Below, piece by piece: positions 9,646 through 17,836 of a stretch of 34,169 bases of DNA. Each line of letters begins with the position of its first letter. The stretch's first letter is position 1. The notes under the pieces are model-generated. The model was not told the DNA's origin, made no database searches, and was given only the letters and a program-made list of their open reading frames with translations. The DNA is taken from the NCBI RefSeq assembly GCF_000374005.1, contig NZ_KB893169.1:5388-39556 (forward strand). The letters run 5' to 3'. Made by a program: the position numbers and the translations under genes. This DNA comes from Kiloniella laminariae DSM 19542. Its GTDB lineage: Bacteria; Pseudomonadota; Alphaproteobacteria; Kiloniellales; Kiloniellaceae.

Positions 9646-9714
9646 TGCAAACCATCCCGGATAAAGTATCTTCCCAATTTATGAAGCCTGTCGCAACTGC
9701 GCCAGATGAGGCCC

Positions 9715-9797
9715 GGACCTGATACTAATCCCGAACCATGCCCTTTAAAAGGCTCGGGACCCGAAAGCCCGATCTTGTCGGGATTACTATCAGGTTC
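9715..9797. promoter_or_regulatory. Long inverted repeat in the purM leader
   Basis: Arms of about 20 bases (9715-9734 and 9778-9797) pair with one C-C mismatch and one G-T wobble. The spacer at 9735-9777 can form two short helices, CCTT-TAA-AAGG (9742-9752) and TCGGG/CCCGA (9754-9758 with 9768-9772), giving a three-way-junction shape. A smaller inverted repeat, GAGTA/TACTC, lies at 9806-9821 just before the ribosome-binding site. It may be a folded mRNA leader, an operator, or an old palindromic insertion. I do not recognise a known riboswitch. Confidence 0.6.
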
Positions 9798-9829
9798 AGA
9801 CACTTGAGTACATTAATACTCGAAGTTAC

Positions 9830-9844
9830 AGGAGGATGCCATAA
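9830..9844 (+). promoter_or_regulatory. Ribosome-binding site pointing to an ATA start; overlapping two-codon ATG frame
   Basis: AGGAGG at 9830-9835 is followed directly by ATG CCA TAA (9836-9844), which is too close to the site to initiate well and codes for only two residues. Five bases after AGGAGG is ATA (9841-9843), in frame with purM. A single G-to-A change from ATG at 9843 would explain this arrangement. Confidence 0.6.
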
Positions 9845-9870
9845 GTACCGTCCCTAATAAGCCGGGATCA

Positions 9871-10941
9871 TTGAGCTATAAGGATGCCGGTGTCGATATC
9901 GATGCAGGAAATGCTCTGGTTGAGGCCATTAAACCCCTGGCGAAATCCACGAATCGTCCTGGCACCATGTCTGGTCTGGGTGGATTTGGTGCTTTCTTTG
10001 ACCCCCGTGCAGCCGGTTTTACCGATCCCTTGCTCATCGCCTGTAACGACGGTGTCGGCACCAAGCTGAAGGTCGCAATCGAAGCCAACAAACACGATAC
10101 TGTCGGCATTGATCTGGTTGCCATGTGTGTCAACGATCTGGTGGTCCAGGGCGGAGAACCCCTGTTTTTCCTCGACTACTACGCCACAGGCAAGCTCTCC
10201 GTTGAAGCCGGGCGTGACATCATCGCCGGAATTGCCGAAGGCTGCGTCCAGTCCTCTTGCGCGCTGATTGGTGGCGAGACAGCAGAAATGCCGGGAATGT
10301 ACAGCAACGACGATTACGACCTCGCAGGATTTTCCGTCGGCGCGGTTGAACGCGGCGAAGCCCTCACCGGAGATCTGGTGAAAAACGGCGATGTGGTTCT
10401 TGGCCTTGCCTCCAGCGGCCCCCATTCCAACGGCTATTCCCTGATCCGTAAAATTGTGGAACGTTCCGGTCTGGCTTATAGCGATACGGCCCCCTTCCAG
10501 CCTGACGCCACTTTGGGCGAAGCCCTTCTGGTTCCGACAAAAATCTACGTCAAAAGCTGCCTCGCAGCCATCCGCGCCTTTGGCACCAAGGGCGACGGCG
10601 TCAAGGCTTTGGCCCACATCACCGGCGGCGGTTTTATCGAAAATCTTCCCCGTGTCCTCCCCGAGGGTCTGGGCGTCACCATCAACGGCATTAACTGGCC
10701 CGTGCCAAAGGTTTTCCAGTGGCTGGCCAACGAAGGCAACATTGCGCCGTTGGAAATGATGCGGACCTTTAACTGCGGTATCGGCATGGCCGTGGTTGTT
10801 GCGGCTGACAAGGTGGAAGCCGTCACAGGCATTCTCGAGGCTGAAGGCGAAACTGTGGTTTCTCTCGGCACAATCGAGGCCCGTTCCAAAGGACAGGAAT
10901 CCGTTCAGATCGAAAGGCTTGCAGAAACGTGGCCCGCTTAA
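9871..10941 (+). CDS. purM: Phosphoribosylformylglycinamidine cyclo-ligase (AIR synthetase)
   Basis: Fifth step of purine synthesis: ATP-dependent closure of FGAM to AIR in the cytosol. Typical motifs include [12 protein letters not shown], the GGFGAFFD loop, [34 protein letters not shown] and [11 protein letters not shown]. The coordinates use TTG 9871, the first standard start in frame. The reading frame, however, is open back to an ATA at 9841, five bases after AGGAGG (9830-9835), and this would give [20 protein letters not shown], the length of N-terminus usual for the family. The real start is therefore probably ATA 9841. The 3' end overlaps purN by 13 bases, so the two are translationally coupled. 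Confidence 0.95.
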   Translation: MSYKDAGVDIDAGNALVEAIKPLAKSTNRPGTMSGLGGFGAFFDPRAAGFTDPLLIACNDGVGTKLKVAIEANKHDTVGIDLVAMCVNDLVVQGGEPLFFLDYYATGKLSVEAGRDIIAGIAEGCVQSSCALIGGETAEMPGMYSNDDYDLAGFSVGAVERGEALTGDLVKNGDVVLGLASSGPHSNGYSLIRKIVERSGLAYSDTAPFQPDATLGEALLVPTKIYVKSCLAAIRAFGTKGDGVKALAHITGGGFIENLPRVLPEGLGVTINGINWPVPKVFQWLANEGNIAPLEMMRTFNCGIGMAVVVAADKVEAVTGILEAEGETVVSLGTIEARSKGQESVQIERLAETWPA

Positions 10942-11573
10942 AGGTTGGCGTTCTGATCTCAGGCAGGGGAAGCAATCTTCAGGCGCTGCTTGATGCAGCG
11001 TCTGATTCTGCCTTCCCCGCAGAAATCGTGCTTGTTCTCTCCAATGTTCCAGGAGCAGCCGGGCTCGAACGCGCACAGAATGCCGGGGTTCCGACGGCCA
11101 CGATCAACCATCGGGATTTTCAGGGCCGACAAAGTTTTGACCGGGCCGTCACCACTGCGCTGGAAGCCGCGGGAGTTGAGTTCGTCTGCCTCGCCGGATT
11201 TATGCGCCTTGTGACCCAGGAGTTTGTCGAACACTGGCACAACCGGATGATCAACATCCACCCTGCCCTCCTGCCACTGTTCCCGGGCCTTGATACCCAT
11301 CAGCGCGCTCTGGATGAAGGCTGCAAGCTCCACGGCTGTACCGTACATTTTGTCCGGCATGAAATGGACAGCGGCCCCATCGTGGGACAGGCCGCAGTTC
11401 CCGTGTTGCCCGGCGATAGCGAAAACTCTCTCGCACAACGTGTCCTTCTGGCAGAACACCGCCTCTATCCGGAATGCCTGCGCCTGATCGCCTCTGGCGC
11501 TGCCACCATCACAGGCGATATCCTGACCTTGCCCGCAACACCCCCGGAAACACTGCTTATCAGCAATCCATAG
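10929..11573 (+). CDS. purN: Phosphoribosylglycinamide formyltransferase (GAR transformylase)
   Basis: Third step of purine synthesis: transfers formyl from 10-formyl-tetrahydrofolate to GAR. At 214 residues it fits the PurN family. [14 protein letters not shown] is the phosphate-binding loop, and LAGFMRLV precedes the catalytic [20 protein letters not shown] (Asn and His). [24 protein letters not shown] contains the catalytic Asp. The start is GTG 10929, overlapping the last 13 bases of purM, so initiation probably depends on purM translation. A strong intrinsic terminator follows six bases after the stop. Confidence 0.96.
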   Translation: MARLKVGVLISGRGSNLQALLDAASDSAFPAEIVLVLSNVPGAAGLERAQNAGVPTATINHRDFQGRQSFDRAVTTALEAAGVEFVCLAGFMRLVTQEFVEHWHNRMINIHPALLPLFPGLDTHQRALDEGCKLHGCTVHFVRHEMDSGPIVGQAAVPVLPGDSENSLAQRVLLAEHRLYPECLRLIASGAATITGDILTLPATPPETLLISNP

Positions 11574-11578
11574 ATTTT

Positions 11579-11618
11579 ATCCAGAAGGGGATTCAATCGG
11601 ATCGCCTTCTGGATTTTT
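11579..11618 (+). terminator. Intrinsic terminator after purN
   Basis: A 10-base perfect stem, ATCCAGAAGG (11579-11588) with CCTTCTGGAT (11605-11614), is followed by a T-run at 11614-11618. The T-run is only on the plus strand, so it serves purN rather than the convergent dehydrogenase gene. Confidence 0.82.
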
Positions 11619-12670
11619 CACTCTTCCAGAAAACGGTCAATCACCACAACACCCTGTGGAGAGCTGTGCGTCATATCCATCAGGATCTGTGCGCCTTCTT
11701 CCAGCGAGACTGTCCGGTCAATCAGCTTCTCCGGTTGTAAGGCCCCCCCGATAATCATCTCGAGCATCTGACCGTATTTGTGCCCCTGCATGCCGTGGCT
11801 GCCATAGATATCCAGTTCCCGGCCAATCACCAGGTTCATCGGAATTTTCATATCCCTGTGATCCCCGGCGGCCAGCCCGATCTGGACATGCCGACCCCGT
11901 TTGGCCAGACAGGCAATGGAATTATAGGCTGTCACCGGCGATCCAAGAGCATCAATCGAGATCGCGGCCCCGCCTTTTGTAATGTCCATGATCGCCTCGA
12001 CAACACTCTCCACACCTGTCGCATTGACAATCTCGTCCGCTCCTAGCTGCTGTGCCTGCTGCAAAGTGCCGGGGTTGATATCCACTGCAATGACCCGGGC
12101 CCCAAAAGCCTTCGCGATCATCAGAGCACTCAGACCAACACCACCACAGCCGTGTATTGCGACCCACTGTTCCGGCGCAACACCTCCCCGGTTCACCACA
12201 CCGCGAAAAGCTGTCATAAACCTGCAGCCAAGGCTCGCCGCGGTCACATGGCTCAATTGGTCAGGCAGTCGCACCAGATTTACATCGGCATAGTCAACGG
12301 CCAGATACTGGGCAAAAGCTCCCCAGGCCGTAAAGCCCGGCTGAAAGTCATTGTCACAAATATGCTCATTGCCCAACTGGCAACTGGGGCAGGCCCCACA
12401 ACCACAGCTGAAGGGCACGATCACCTCGTCCCCCTTGCGCCAGCGAGTGACATTTTTACCAACCCCGACAATAGTCCCCGAGCACTCGTGCCCCGGTACA
12501 TGTGGGAAGCTCGCGATGGCGTTATCGTGCCCCACCCAGCCGTGCCAGTCACTGCGACAGACGCCATTCGCTTTGACCTCAATCACCACCCCGCCATCCG
12601 AAACTTTGGGGTCAGGCAGATCGCCTACCTTGATATCCCCATTGAATTTTTCATAGTAAGCTGCGCGCAT
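11618..12670 (-). CDS. Zinc-dependent alcohol dehydrogenase family protein (MDR superfamily)
   Basis: Medium-chain dehydrogenase/reductase, probably cytosolic and NAD-dependent. The 350 residues carry the catalytic zinc ligands (Cys38 in GVCRSDWHGWVG, His61-Glu62 in HVPGHECSG) and the structural zinc site CGCGACPSCQLGNEHIC (Cys90, 93, 96, 104). The Rossmann loop HGCGGVGLSALMIA is followed by VIAVDIN; the Asp there favours NAD over NADP. The late motif GSHGMQGHKYGQML is seen in this alcohol dehydrogenase subgroup. The substrate cannot be read from the sequence. It is convergent with purN, and nothing nearby forms an obvious pathway with it. Confidence 0.9.
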   Translation of the reverse strand: MRAAYYEKFNGDIKVGDLPDPKVSDGGVVIEVKANGVCRSDWHGWVGHDNAIASFPHVPGHECSGTIVGVGKNVTRWRKGDEVIVPFSCGCGACPSCQLGNEHICDNDFQPGFTAWGAFAQYLAVDYADVNLVRLPDQLSHVTAASLGCRFMTAFRGVVNRGGVAPEQWVAIHGCGGVGLSALMIAKAFGARVIAVDINPGTLQQAQQLGADEIVNATGVESVVEAIMDITKGGAAISIDALGSPVTAYNSIACLAKRGRHVQIGLAAGDHRDMKIPMNLVIGRELDIYGSHGMQGHKYGQMLEMIIGGALQPEKLIDRTVSLEEGAQILMDMTHSSPQGVVVIDRFLEE

Positions 12671-12944
12671 GGCCTGGATTTTCCCGGACTCTGGTTTCTG
12701 GATAAAGATATAAAATCTTACAGGATCCTATCCAGAAACAGGGGATTTTGAAAAGAATTCTGACTGCCCAAATTTCACTTCCTGCCCATCTTCTGGAAAA
12801 GCTGGCGAAGTTCCGGTACAGATAGCAACAAAACACACCCCCCCGGAAAAGCTTGAAAGAACGTCTTCTCCCCAGTAAAGTCCCTGCGAGTAATTGGCCA
12901 AGGCCAAAGGTATCAACGATCATGGGTTAGAGGAATTCATTACC

Positions 12945-13067
12945 ATGACTAACGAAGAACTCACGCGCGACCGCGAACGCGGCTGGAACAGCTTTACAAA
13001 ATATTCCGCCGTTTCTGTCGTCATTATCATGGCCATTCTCGCCCTTATGGCAGCAACACTGGTTTAG
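12945..13067 (+). CDS. aa3-type cytochrome c oxidase subunit IV (40 residues)
   Basis: Very small single-span membrane protein. The sequence starts MTNEELTRDRERGWNSFTKY and continues into a hydrophobic span SAVSVVIIMAILALMAATLV. The charged N-terminus, the GW-x2-FTKY segment and one membrane helix are the pattern of the small bacterial aa3 oxidase subunit IV family found in Alphaproteobacteria. There is an AGAGGA ribosome-binding site at 12929-12934, ten bases before ATG, and a strong terminator 20 bases after the stop, so it appears to be a single-gene transcript. The large oxidase subunits are not in the window. Confidence 0.82.
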   Translation: MTNEELTRDRERGWNSFTKYSAVSVVIIMAILALMAATLV

Positions 13068-13086
13068 GTCCCTCCCGGATACCTGA

Positions 13087-13123
13087 ACACAAAAGGAGGC
13101 TTTTCAGCCTCCTTTTGTGTTTT
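13087..13123 (+). terminator. Intrinsic terminator after the oxidase subunit IV gene
   Basis: A perfect 14-base stem (13087-13100 with 13107-13120), loop ttttca, is followed by a T tract to 13123. It lies between the subunit IV gene and the convergent aminotransferase-fold gene, and the symmetric stem may also slow transcripts arriving from the minus strand. Confidence 0.85.
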
Positions 13124-13141
13124 CGTATAAGACATAAGAGA

Positions 13142-14263
13142 TCAGAGCAGCTGATCCATTGCCTTGAAAAATACTTCGATATCCCCTGACGTATTATAGA
13201 GATAGGGTGAAATTCTCAATCCACCGCCCCGTTCACCGACATATATATTTTTCCGGGCAAGCTTCTCACCTGTCTTTTCAGGTAACTTTTCCCGAAAGGT
13301 AATCCCGATAATGTGTCCGGTCCGGCTATTCGCAGGCGGAACTCTCCACCCACGATCTTCTGCATGGCGCGCGGCAAGATCAGTCAGTGGCCGCAGAGCC
13401 GCCTGGATTTTCTCGGGTCCCCAGGCGACAACCTGTGTCATCGCCGCCACGGCCATCGAAAGAGAGACAAAGTTGTTACGTTCGCCCATATCAAACCGTG
13501 CAGCTCCCTCCTTAGGGCTGACGATCCCGGTAACTGGATCACGCGGTTTATGGTTAAACTGATTGTGCTCTATCGCCTTGCCTGACTGCCACTTCGGGGC
13601 AACGTAGAGAAAGGCCATACTATAGGGACAAAGCAGCCACTTGTAAGCGGAACAGACCAGAAAGTCAGGTTTGATCGCTTGCACATCCAGCGGCATCGCA
13701 CCGACAATCTGGGTCGCATCAACCACCAGCGCCGCCCCGACTTCACGGCAACGCTCTCCGATGACAACCAGATCAAGAAGGCTGCCATCCGTCCAGTGAC
13801 AGGGAGGCAAAGCCGCAATAGCTGTTGCTTCGGAAATCTGCGCAACAACTGCCGCTGTCCAGTCATAGTTTACTGGCCGCTTTACTACGGATAATTCCGC
13901 CCCCCGCTCCGACGCCATTTTCTCCCACGCATAAACATTCGAAGGAAATTGCGCTTCCAGAACGACAATATTCTGTCCTTTGATCAGCGGGAGATTGGCG
14001 GCAGCAGTCGCAATGCCATAAGAGGTCGAGGGAATAATCGCAATATCGCTCGCTGTTGCCCCTGTCAGCTTGGCAAAAAGGTCCCGCAAACGATCCGATG
14101 CCTGATTCCAGACCTCTGGATCAAGTTTCCAGGGGTTGGATTTTATGCCGATGCCATTGATCCCGGCAGATCTGGAAAGTTCCAGCTGGGGTGACTGGCC
14201 AGCACAATTGAGATAGGCCACTTCAGAAGGCATATCAAAGAGCGATCGGATGTTATCAAGCAT
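13142..14263 (-). CDS. Aminotransferase class V-fold PLP-dependent enzyme
   Basis: Fold type I PLP enzyme of the class V group, which includes cysteine desulfurases, kynureninases and isopenicillin-N epimerase-like proteins. The 373 residues begin AYLNCAGQSP, a common entry motif of this group. TSYGIATAAANLP is the phosphate-binding turn. VVDATQIVGAMPLDVQ carries the Asp that holds the pyridine ring, and CSAYKWLLCPYSMAFLYV has the Schiff-base lysine. There is no cysteine-bearing loop typical of IscS or SufS, so cysteine desulfurase activity is not supported. No neighbour reveals the substrate. The coding sequence begins at ATG 14263, 285 bases from the ndk stop. Confidence 0.85.
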   Translation of the reverse strand: MLDNIRSLFDMPSEVAYLNCAGQSPQLELSRSAGINGIGIKSNPWKLDPEVWNQASDRLRDLFAKLTGATASDIAIIPSTSYGIATAAANLPLIKGQNIVVLEAQFPSNVYAWEKMASERGAELSVVKRPVNYDWTAAVVAQISEATAIAALPPCHWTDGSLLDLVVIGERCREVGAALVVDATQIVGAMPLDVQAIKPDFLVCSAYKWLLCPYSMAFLYVAPKWQSGKAIEHNQFNHKPRDPVTGIVSPKEGAARFDMGERNNFVSLSMAVAAMTQVVAWGPEKIQAALRPLTDLAARHAEDRGWRVPPANSRTGHIIGITFREKLPEKTGEKLARKNIYVGERGGGLRISPYLYNTSGDIEVFFKAMDQLL

Positions 14264-14488
14264 ATCAAACCCGTCATGAAGCTATTGAGTGTACTGGCGC
14301 ATCGACAACGTGAAAACGAACATCCGCCAGCAATGTGAAACAGAGATTTCTGTGCAAGAACAATGCGCCAGTTGTCCGGATTATACCAACGATAAATCCG
14401 GAATTCCCATGAGACTCCTGCAGAAGAGACAGTACCTCCCGACAATTACAAAGAAGCTATGCACGAACACTCATAACCCTTTCCAAAC

Positions 14489-14519
14489 AAAAAAAGAGGA
14501 AGCCGCAGCCTCCTCTTTT
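14489..14519 (-). terminator. Intrinsic terminator after ndk
   Basis: A 12-base stem with one mismatch (14492-14503 with 14508-14519) and loop cgca runs into seven T on the minus strand (plus-strand A-run 14489-14495). It lies 30 bases past the ndk stop. Confidence 0.88.
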
Positions 14520-14548
14520 CTATTCTTTCAAGTCAGAATTCTGACCTG

Positions 14549-14971
14549 TTAGCCAACGATTTCGGCATCGGTGAAGAAGAATTTGATCTCTTCAGCAGCA
14601 GTTTCCGGTGCATCAGAACCGTGTACTGAGTTTTCGCCGATAGAAAGCGCGAATTCTTTACGGATTGTGCCTTCGGCTGCTTCTGCCGGGTTTGTTGCGC
14701 CCATAACTTCACGGTTCTTGGCAACAGCATTTTCACCTTCGAGAACCTGAACGACAACCGGCTCGGAAATCATGAAGTCAACGAGTTCGCCAAAGAAAGG
14801 ACGTTCTTTGTGAACAGCGTAAAAGCCTTCAGCCTGTGCGCGTGTCATGTGGATGCGCTTGGAAGCAACAATCCGAAGACCGGCTTCTTCAAACTTGGCA
14901 ACAACCTTCCCGGTCAGGTTACGTTTTGTGGCATCTGGCTTGATGATAGAAAAAGTACGTTCAAGAGCCAT
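14549..14971 (-). CDS. ndk: Nucleoside diphosphate kinase
   Basis: Transfers the terminal phosphate between nucleoside tri- and diphosphates through a phosphohistidine. The 140 residues are full length: [19 protein letters not shown] at the N-terminus, [37 protein letters not shown], and the active-site His117 in [15 protein letters not shown] 14971 is chosen because AGGAGG lies just upstream; the in-frame codon seven residues further out has no such site. It is a single-gene unit with its own terminator. Confidence 0.98.
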   Translation of the reverse strand: MALERTFSIIKPDATKRNLTGKVVAKFEEAGLRIVASKRIHMTRAQAEGFYAVHKERPFFGELVDFMISEPVVVQVLEGENAVAKNREVMGATNPAEAAEGTIRKEFALSIGENSVHGSDAPETAAEEIKFFFTDAEIVG

Positions 14972-15130
14972 ATCAGGCCTCCTACTAAACAATAGTCAAA
15001 AGATGGAATTCGTTGGCGGCCTTATACAGCCAGAGCAGACCCGGGGCAACTCTATTTAGATGACACTTTATGTTTGTTTTCTCGCACGGCTGAACGGTCA
15101 GATTAAGATTTTGCAAAACCGACCCAATAA

Positions 15131-15733
15131 CTATCCCTGATCTGCGCGCCAGATGATCAGGAGCAGCTGGGCTTCGTCTGTCAATTCTTCTGGTGGCAAA
15201 ACCCCGTCAGGTCCGTCATTCCCTATAATTTCATACAGATGCGAAAGACGGGTATTCTTTTTGTGGCGACAAATTACCATACCACTAAACTGTTCATCAC
15301 CTGGAACACAGCTCGAAAAATCATCATCCGGAAAACCTTCTCCTATGCGTTCTCCGTCTGGCCCTTTAACCAGAGGCGAAAGGGCGTGCAAATAGCCGAC
15401 TCTTTGGCCTGAAGAATCTGGGAAAAGCTCAATCAGCAGCTTATCATTACGATAGCCCTCTATAATCGTGATGAAGCCGCCTTCTTCCTCAAACGACATC
15501 TCGACAAAGCGCAAATCAGGATTTCCCTGCTCCAGATGCCCCAGATCAAACTTGCTAGCTTGATTAATTGCGCCGAAACCATCTTCGGTAAGACGGGGTA
15601 CAGATGAATCTTCTTCAAACAGGCAGGCCGACAGCAACAGTCCGGCTGCGCCCAGGGTAATTGTCCTTCCCGCTTGCTGAAATAGCCCACGAGCAGCTTC
15701 CCTAACAAGATCACAGAAAGCTAATCTTTTCAT
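15131..15733 (-). CDS. Putative lipoprotein of unknown function
   Basis: A 200-residue protein with a lipoprotein signal: a basic N-terminus, a hydrophobic stretch TITLGAAGLLLSAC and a lipobox LSAC with the lipidated Cys at residue 37. CLFEEDSS follows; acidic residues after the Cys but no Asp at +2, which would favour outer-membrane sorting if the usual rule holds. The mature part is acidic, with two Cys (FSSCVPGDEQFSGMVICRH) that could form a disulfide. I recognise no family. GGA lies just before ATG 15733. It sits between ndk and a divergent ABC-F gene. Confidence 0.75.
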   Translation of the reverse strand: MKRLAFCDLVREAARGLFQQAGRTITLGAAGLLLSACLFEEDSSVPRLTEDGFGAINQASKFDLGHLEQGNPDLRFVEMSFEEEGGFITIIEGYRNDKLLIELFPDSSGQRVGYLHALSPLVKGPDGERIGEGFPDDDFSSCVPGDEQFSGMVICRHKKNTRLSHLYEIIGNDGPDGVLPPEELTDEAQLLLIIWRADQG

Positions 15734-15813
15734 TTATCCACTCTGTTTACCTGGCTCCTGACAGGCGGAGAGTACCTCTGCTTATTAAGAAATGCAATTT
15801 CCCACGTTGCCAA

Positions 15814-15833
15814 TTTAGGGAATATCCCCTAAA
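15814..15833. promoter_or_regulatory. Operator-like palindrome upstream of the ABC-F gene
   Basis: TTTAGGG (15814-15820) and CCCTAAA (15827-15833) form a perfect 7-base inverted repeat around a 6-base centre, 46 bases before the ABC-F ATG. A TATAGC hexamer at 15853-15858 could be a -10 element. Binding of a dimeric regulator is inference only. Confidence 0.35.
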
Positions 15834-15878
15834 GAAACCCCTTTGCGCCCCTTATAGCTGCTGTGATGTCTTGTCCCC

Positions 15879-17792
15879 ATGTTACATATTAACAATCTTT
15901 CCTATCGTATCGTCGGTCGGCCAATCTTTGACGCCGCGTCTGCCACCGTTCACAAAGGTGACAACGTTGGCTTTATTGGCCGCAATGGAACAGGCAAGAC
16001 CACCCTCTTGAGAATTATCTCTGGCGAAATCCATTCAGAGCCCGGCGAGATCAATTTTCCGAACAACACCAGGGTTGGAAAAGTTGCCCAGGAAGCTCCT
16101 TCCGGAGACACCAGCCTGATTGATACTGTTCTGGCAACAGATCACGAAAGAGCGTCCTTGTTAAAGGAAGCCGAAAGCGCAACGGATCCCACCCGGATTG
16201 TAGAGATCCACGAACGTCTTGTAGATATCGATGCTGATACAGCCCCGAGCCGGGCAGCCAGGATCCTCGCTGGGCTAGGATTTAATGAAGAAGCCCAGCA
16301 GCAGCCCTGTTCTTCCCTGTCGGGAGGCTGGCGTATGCGTGTCGCTTTGGCAAGTCTGCTTTTTGCCGAACCTGATTTCCTTCTGCTTGATGAGCCGACC
16401 AACCATCTCGATCTGGAAGCAACCATCTGGCTTGAGAGCTACCTTAAAAGCTATCCCGGCACTCTGCTTCTGGTTTCGCATGATCGCTCCCTGCTGAATA
16501 ACGTTGCCAACAAGATCATCCATCTCGAAAATCAGCAGTTGGTTTCCTACACTGGTAACTATGACCAGTTTGAGCAGGTCCGCCGGGAAAGGCTTGATCA
16601 TCAAGCTGCCCAGCATGCCAAGCAGCAGGAACAGCGCAAACATATCCAGAGCTTTATTGATCGTTTCAAAGCAAAAGCTTCAAAAGCCAAACAGGCACAG
16701 TCCCGTGTTAAAATGCTGGAGCGGATGGAACCCATTGCCGCAGTTGCTGAAGACAGCACCCTTGCCTTTGATTTTCCGTCTCCGAAAGAACTGGCTCCGC
16801 CCTTGATCAACCTTGACCAGGTCAGCATTGGTTATGAACCAGGCAAAGCGATCCTCAAAAACCTCAATCTGCGCCTGGACATGGAAGACCGGATTGCTTT
16901 GCTCGGTGCTAACGGCAACGGAAAATCCACGCTGGTCAAACTCTTGGCTGGGCGCCTGGAGGCACAAGAAGGGCTTTTTTATAAGTCCACCAAGCTGAAA
17001 ATCGGCTATTTTGCCCAGGATCAGGCAGAAGAGCTGGACCTCGAGGCCACACCTTATACTCTGATGGCACGCTTGATGAAAACAGGCACCCCGGAGTCAA
17101 AAGTCCGGGCGCAACTTGGGCGTTTTGGTTTTGGTGTCAATCATGTTGCGACCAAAGTTGGAGCACTTTCCGGGGGAGAGAAGGCACGACTCCTATTTGC
17201 CCTAACCACCCGTGACGCTCCTCACATCCTTCTGATGGATGAACCAACCAACCATCTGGATGTCGACTCACGCGAAGCCTTGGTTCAAGCCATGAACAGT
17301 TTTGAAGGCGCAATCGTTCTGGTTTCACATGATCCGCATCTTATTGAATTAACCGCGGATCGTTTCTGGCTTGTTGGTGAAGGCACCGTCAAAGCCTATG
17401 ACGGTGATCTGGAAGATTACAAAAAACTCCTGATCGAACAACGTCGGCAGGAACGTCAGAAAACACGCACTAGAAATGACGGTACGGCCGATACAGTTGA
17501 TGCAGAACGCTCAAAAAACATGAGCAAGAAAGACAAACGCCGCGCTGCCGCGGAAGCAAGAGCTGCAGGCGGGGACCTTAAAAAAGTGGTTCGAATGGCC
17601 GAGCAAAAAGTTGAAAAACTTCAGGCTAAAAAAGAGAAGCTTGAAACCGAACTTGCTGACCCGGCTATTTATGAAAGCAGCAACGTCCGTCAGCTCGAAC
17701 TGACCAGAGAAATTGGCAAACTAGACAAGGAACTCTCCAAAGCCGAAGAAGAGTGGCTGACCGCCCAGGAAAAATACGAAGCAACCAATTAG
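15879..17792 (+). CDS. ABC-F family ATP-binding protein (YheS/Uup-like)
   Basis: Soluble ABC protein with two nucleotide-binding domains and no membrane part; ABC-F members act on the ribosome. Domain 1 has Walker A GRNGTGKTT (34-42), signature LSGGWRMR and Walker B LLLDEPTNHLD. The P-site-tRNA-interacting linker is rich in Gln, Lys and Arg (DHQAAQHAKQQEQRKHIQSF). Domain 2 has GANGNGKST, LSGGEKARL and LLMDEPTNHLD. A C-terminal extension of about 100 residues is highly charged and predicted coiled coil. At 637 residues it fits the YheS/Uup group better than the shorter EttA. No strong ribosome-binding site precedes ATG 15879. A resistance role is not indicated. Confidence 0.93.
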   Translation: MLHINNLSYRIVGRPIFDAASATVHKGDNVGFIGRNGTGKTTLLRIISGEIHSEPGEINFPNNTRVGKVAQEAPSGDTSLIDTVLATDHERASLLKEAESATDPTRIVEIHERLVDIDADTAPSRAARILAGLGFNEEAQQQPCSSLSGGWRMRVALASLLFAEPDFLLLDEPTNHLDLEATIWLESYLKSYPGTLLLVSHDRSLLNNVANKIIHLENQQLVSYTGNYDQFEQVRRERLDHQAAQHAKQQEQRKHIQSFIDRFKAKASKAKQAQSRVKMLERMEPIAAVAEDSTLAFDFPSPKELAPPLINLDQVSIGYEPGKAILKNLNLRLDMEDRIALLGANGNGKSTLVKLLAGRLEAQEGLFYKSTKLKIGYFAQDQAEELDLEATPYTLMARLMKTGTPESKVRAQLGRFGFGVNHVATKVGALSGGEKARLLFALTTRDAPHILLMDEPTNHLDVDSREALVQAMNSFEGAIVLVSHDPHLIELTADRFWLVGEGTVKAYDGDLEDYKKLLIEQRRQERQKTRTRNDGTADTVDAERSKNMSKKDKRRAAAEARAAGGDLKKVVRMAEQKVEKLQAKKEKLETELADPAIYESSNVRQLELTREIGKLDKELSKAEEEWLTAQEKYEATN

Positions 17793-17836
17793 TACCAAAA
17801 AGCGATACTAAAGCTGCATGGCTGAATAGAGTTTTA

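Noticed and set aside
9715-9797. Purine riboswitch upstream of purM
   Set aside because: The three-way-junction shape is suggestive, but the conserved junction and loop bases of purine riboswitches are not seen.
9868-11076. A 402-codon open frame on the minus strand across purM
   Set aside because: It is antisense to purM-purN, which have full family motifs; its translation has the His/Gly/Gln-rich look of a GC-rich antisense frame.
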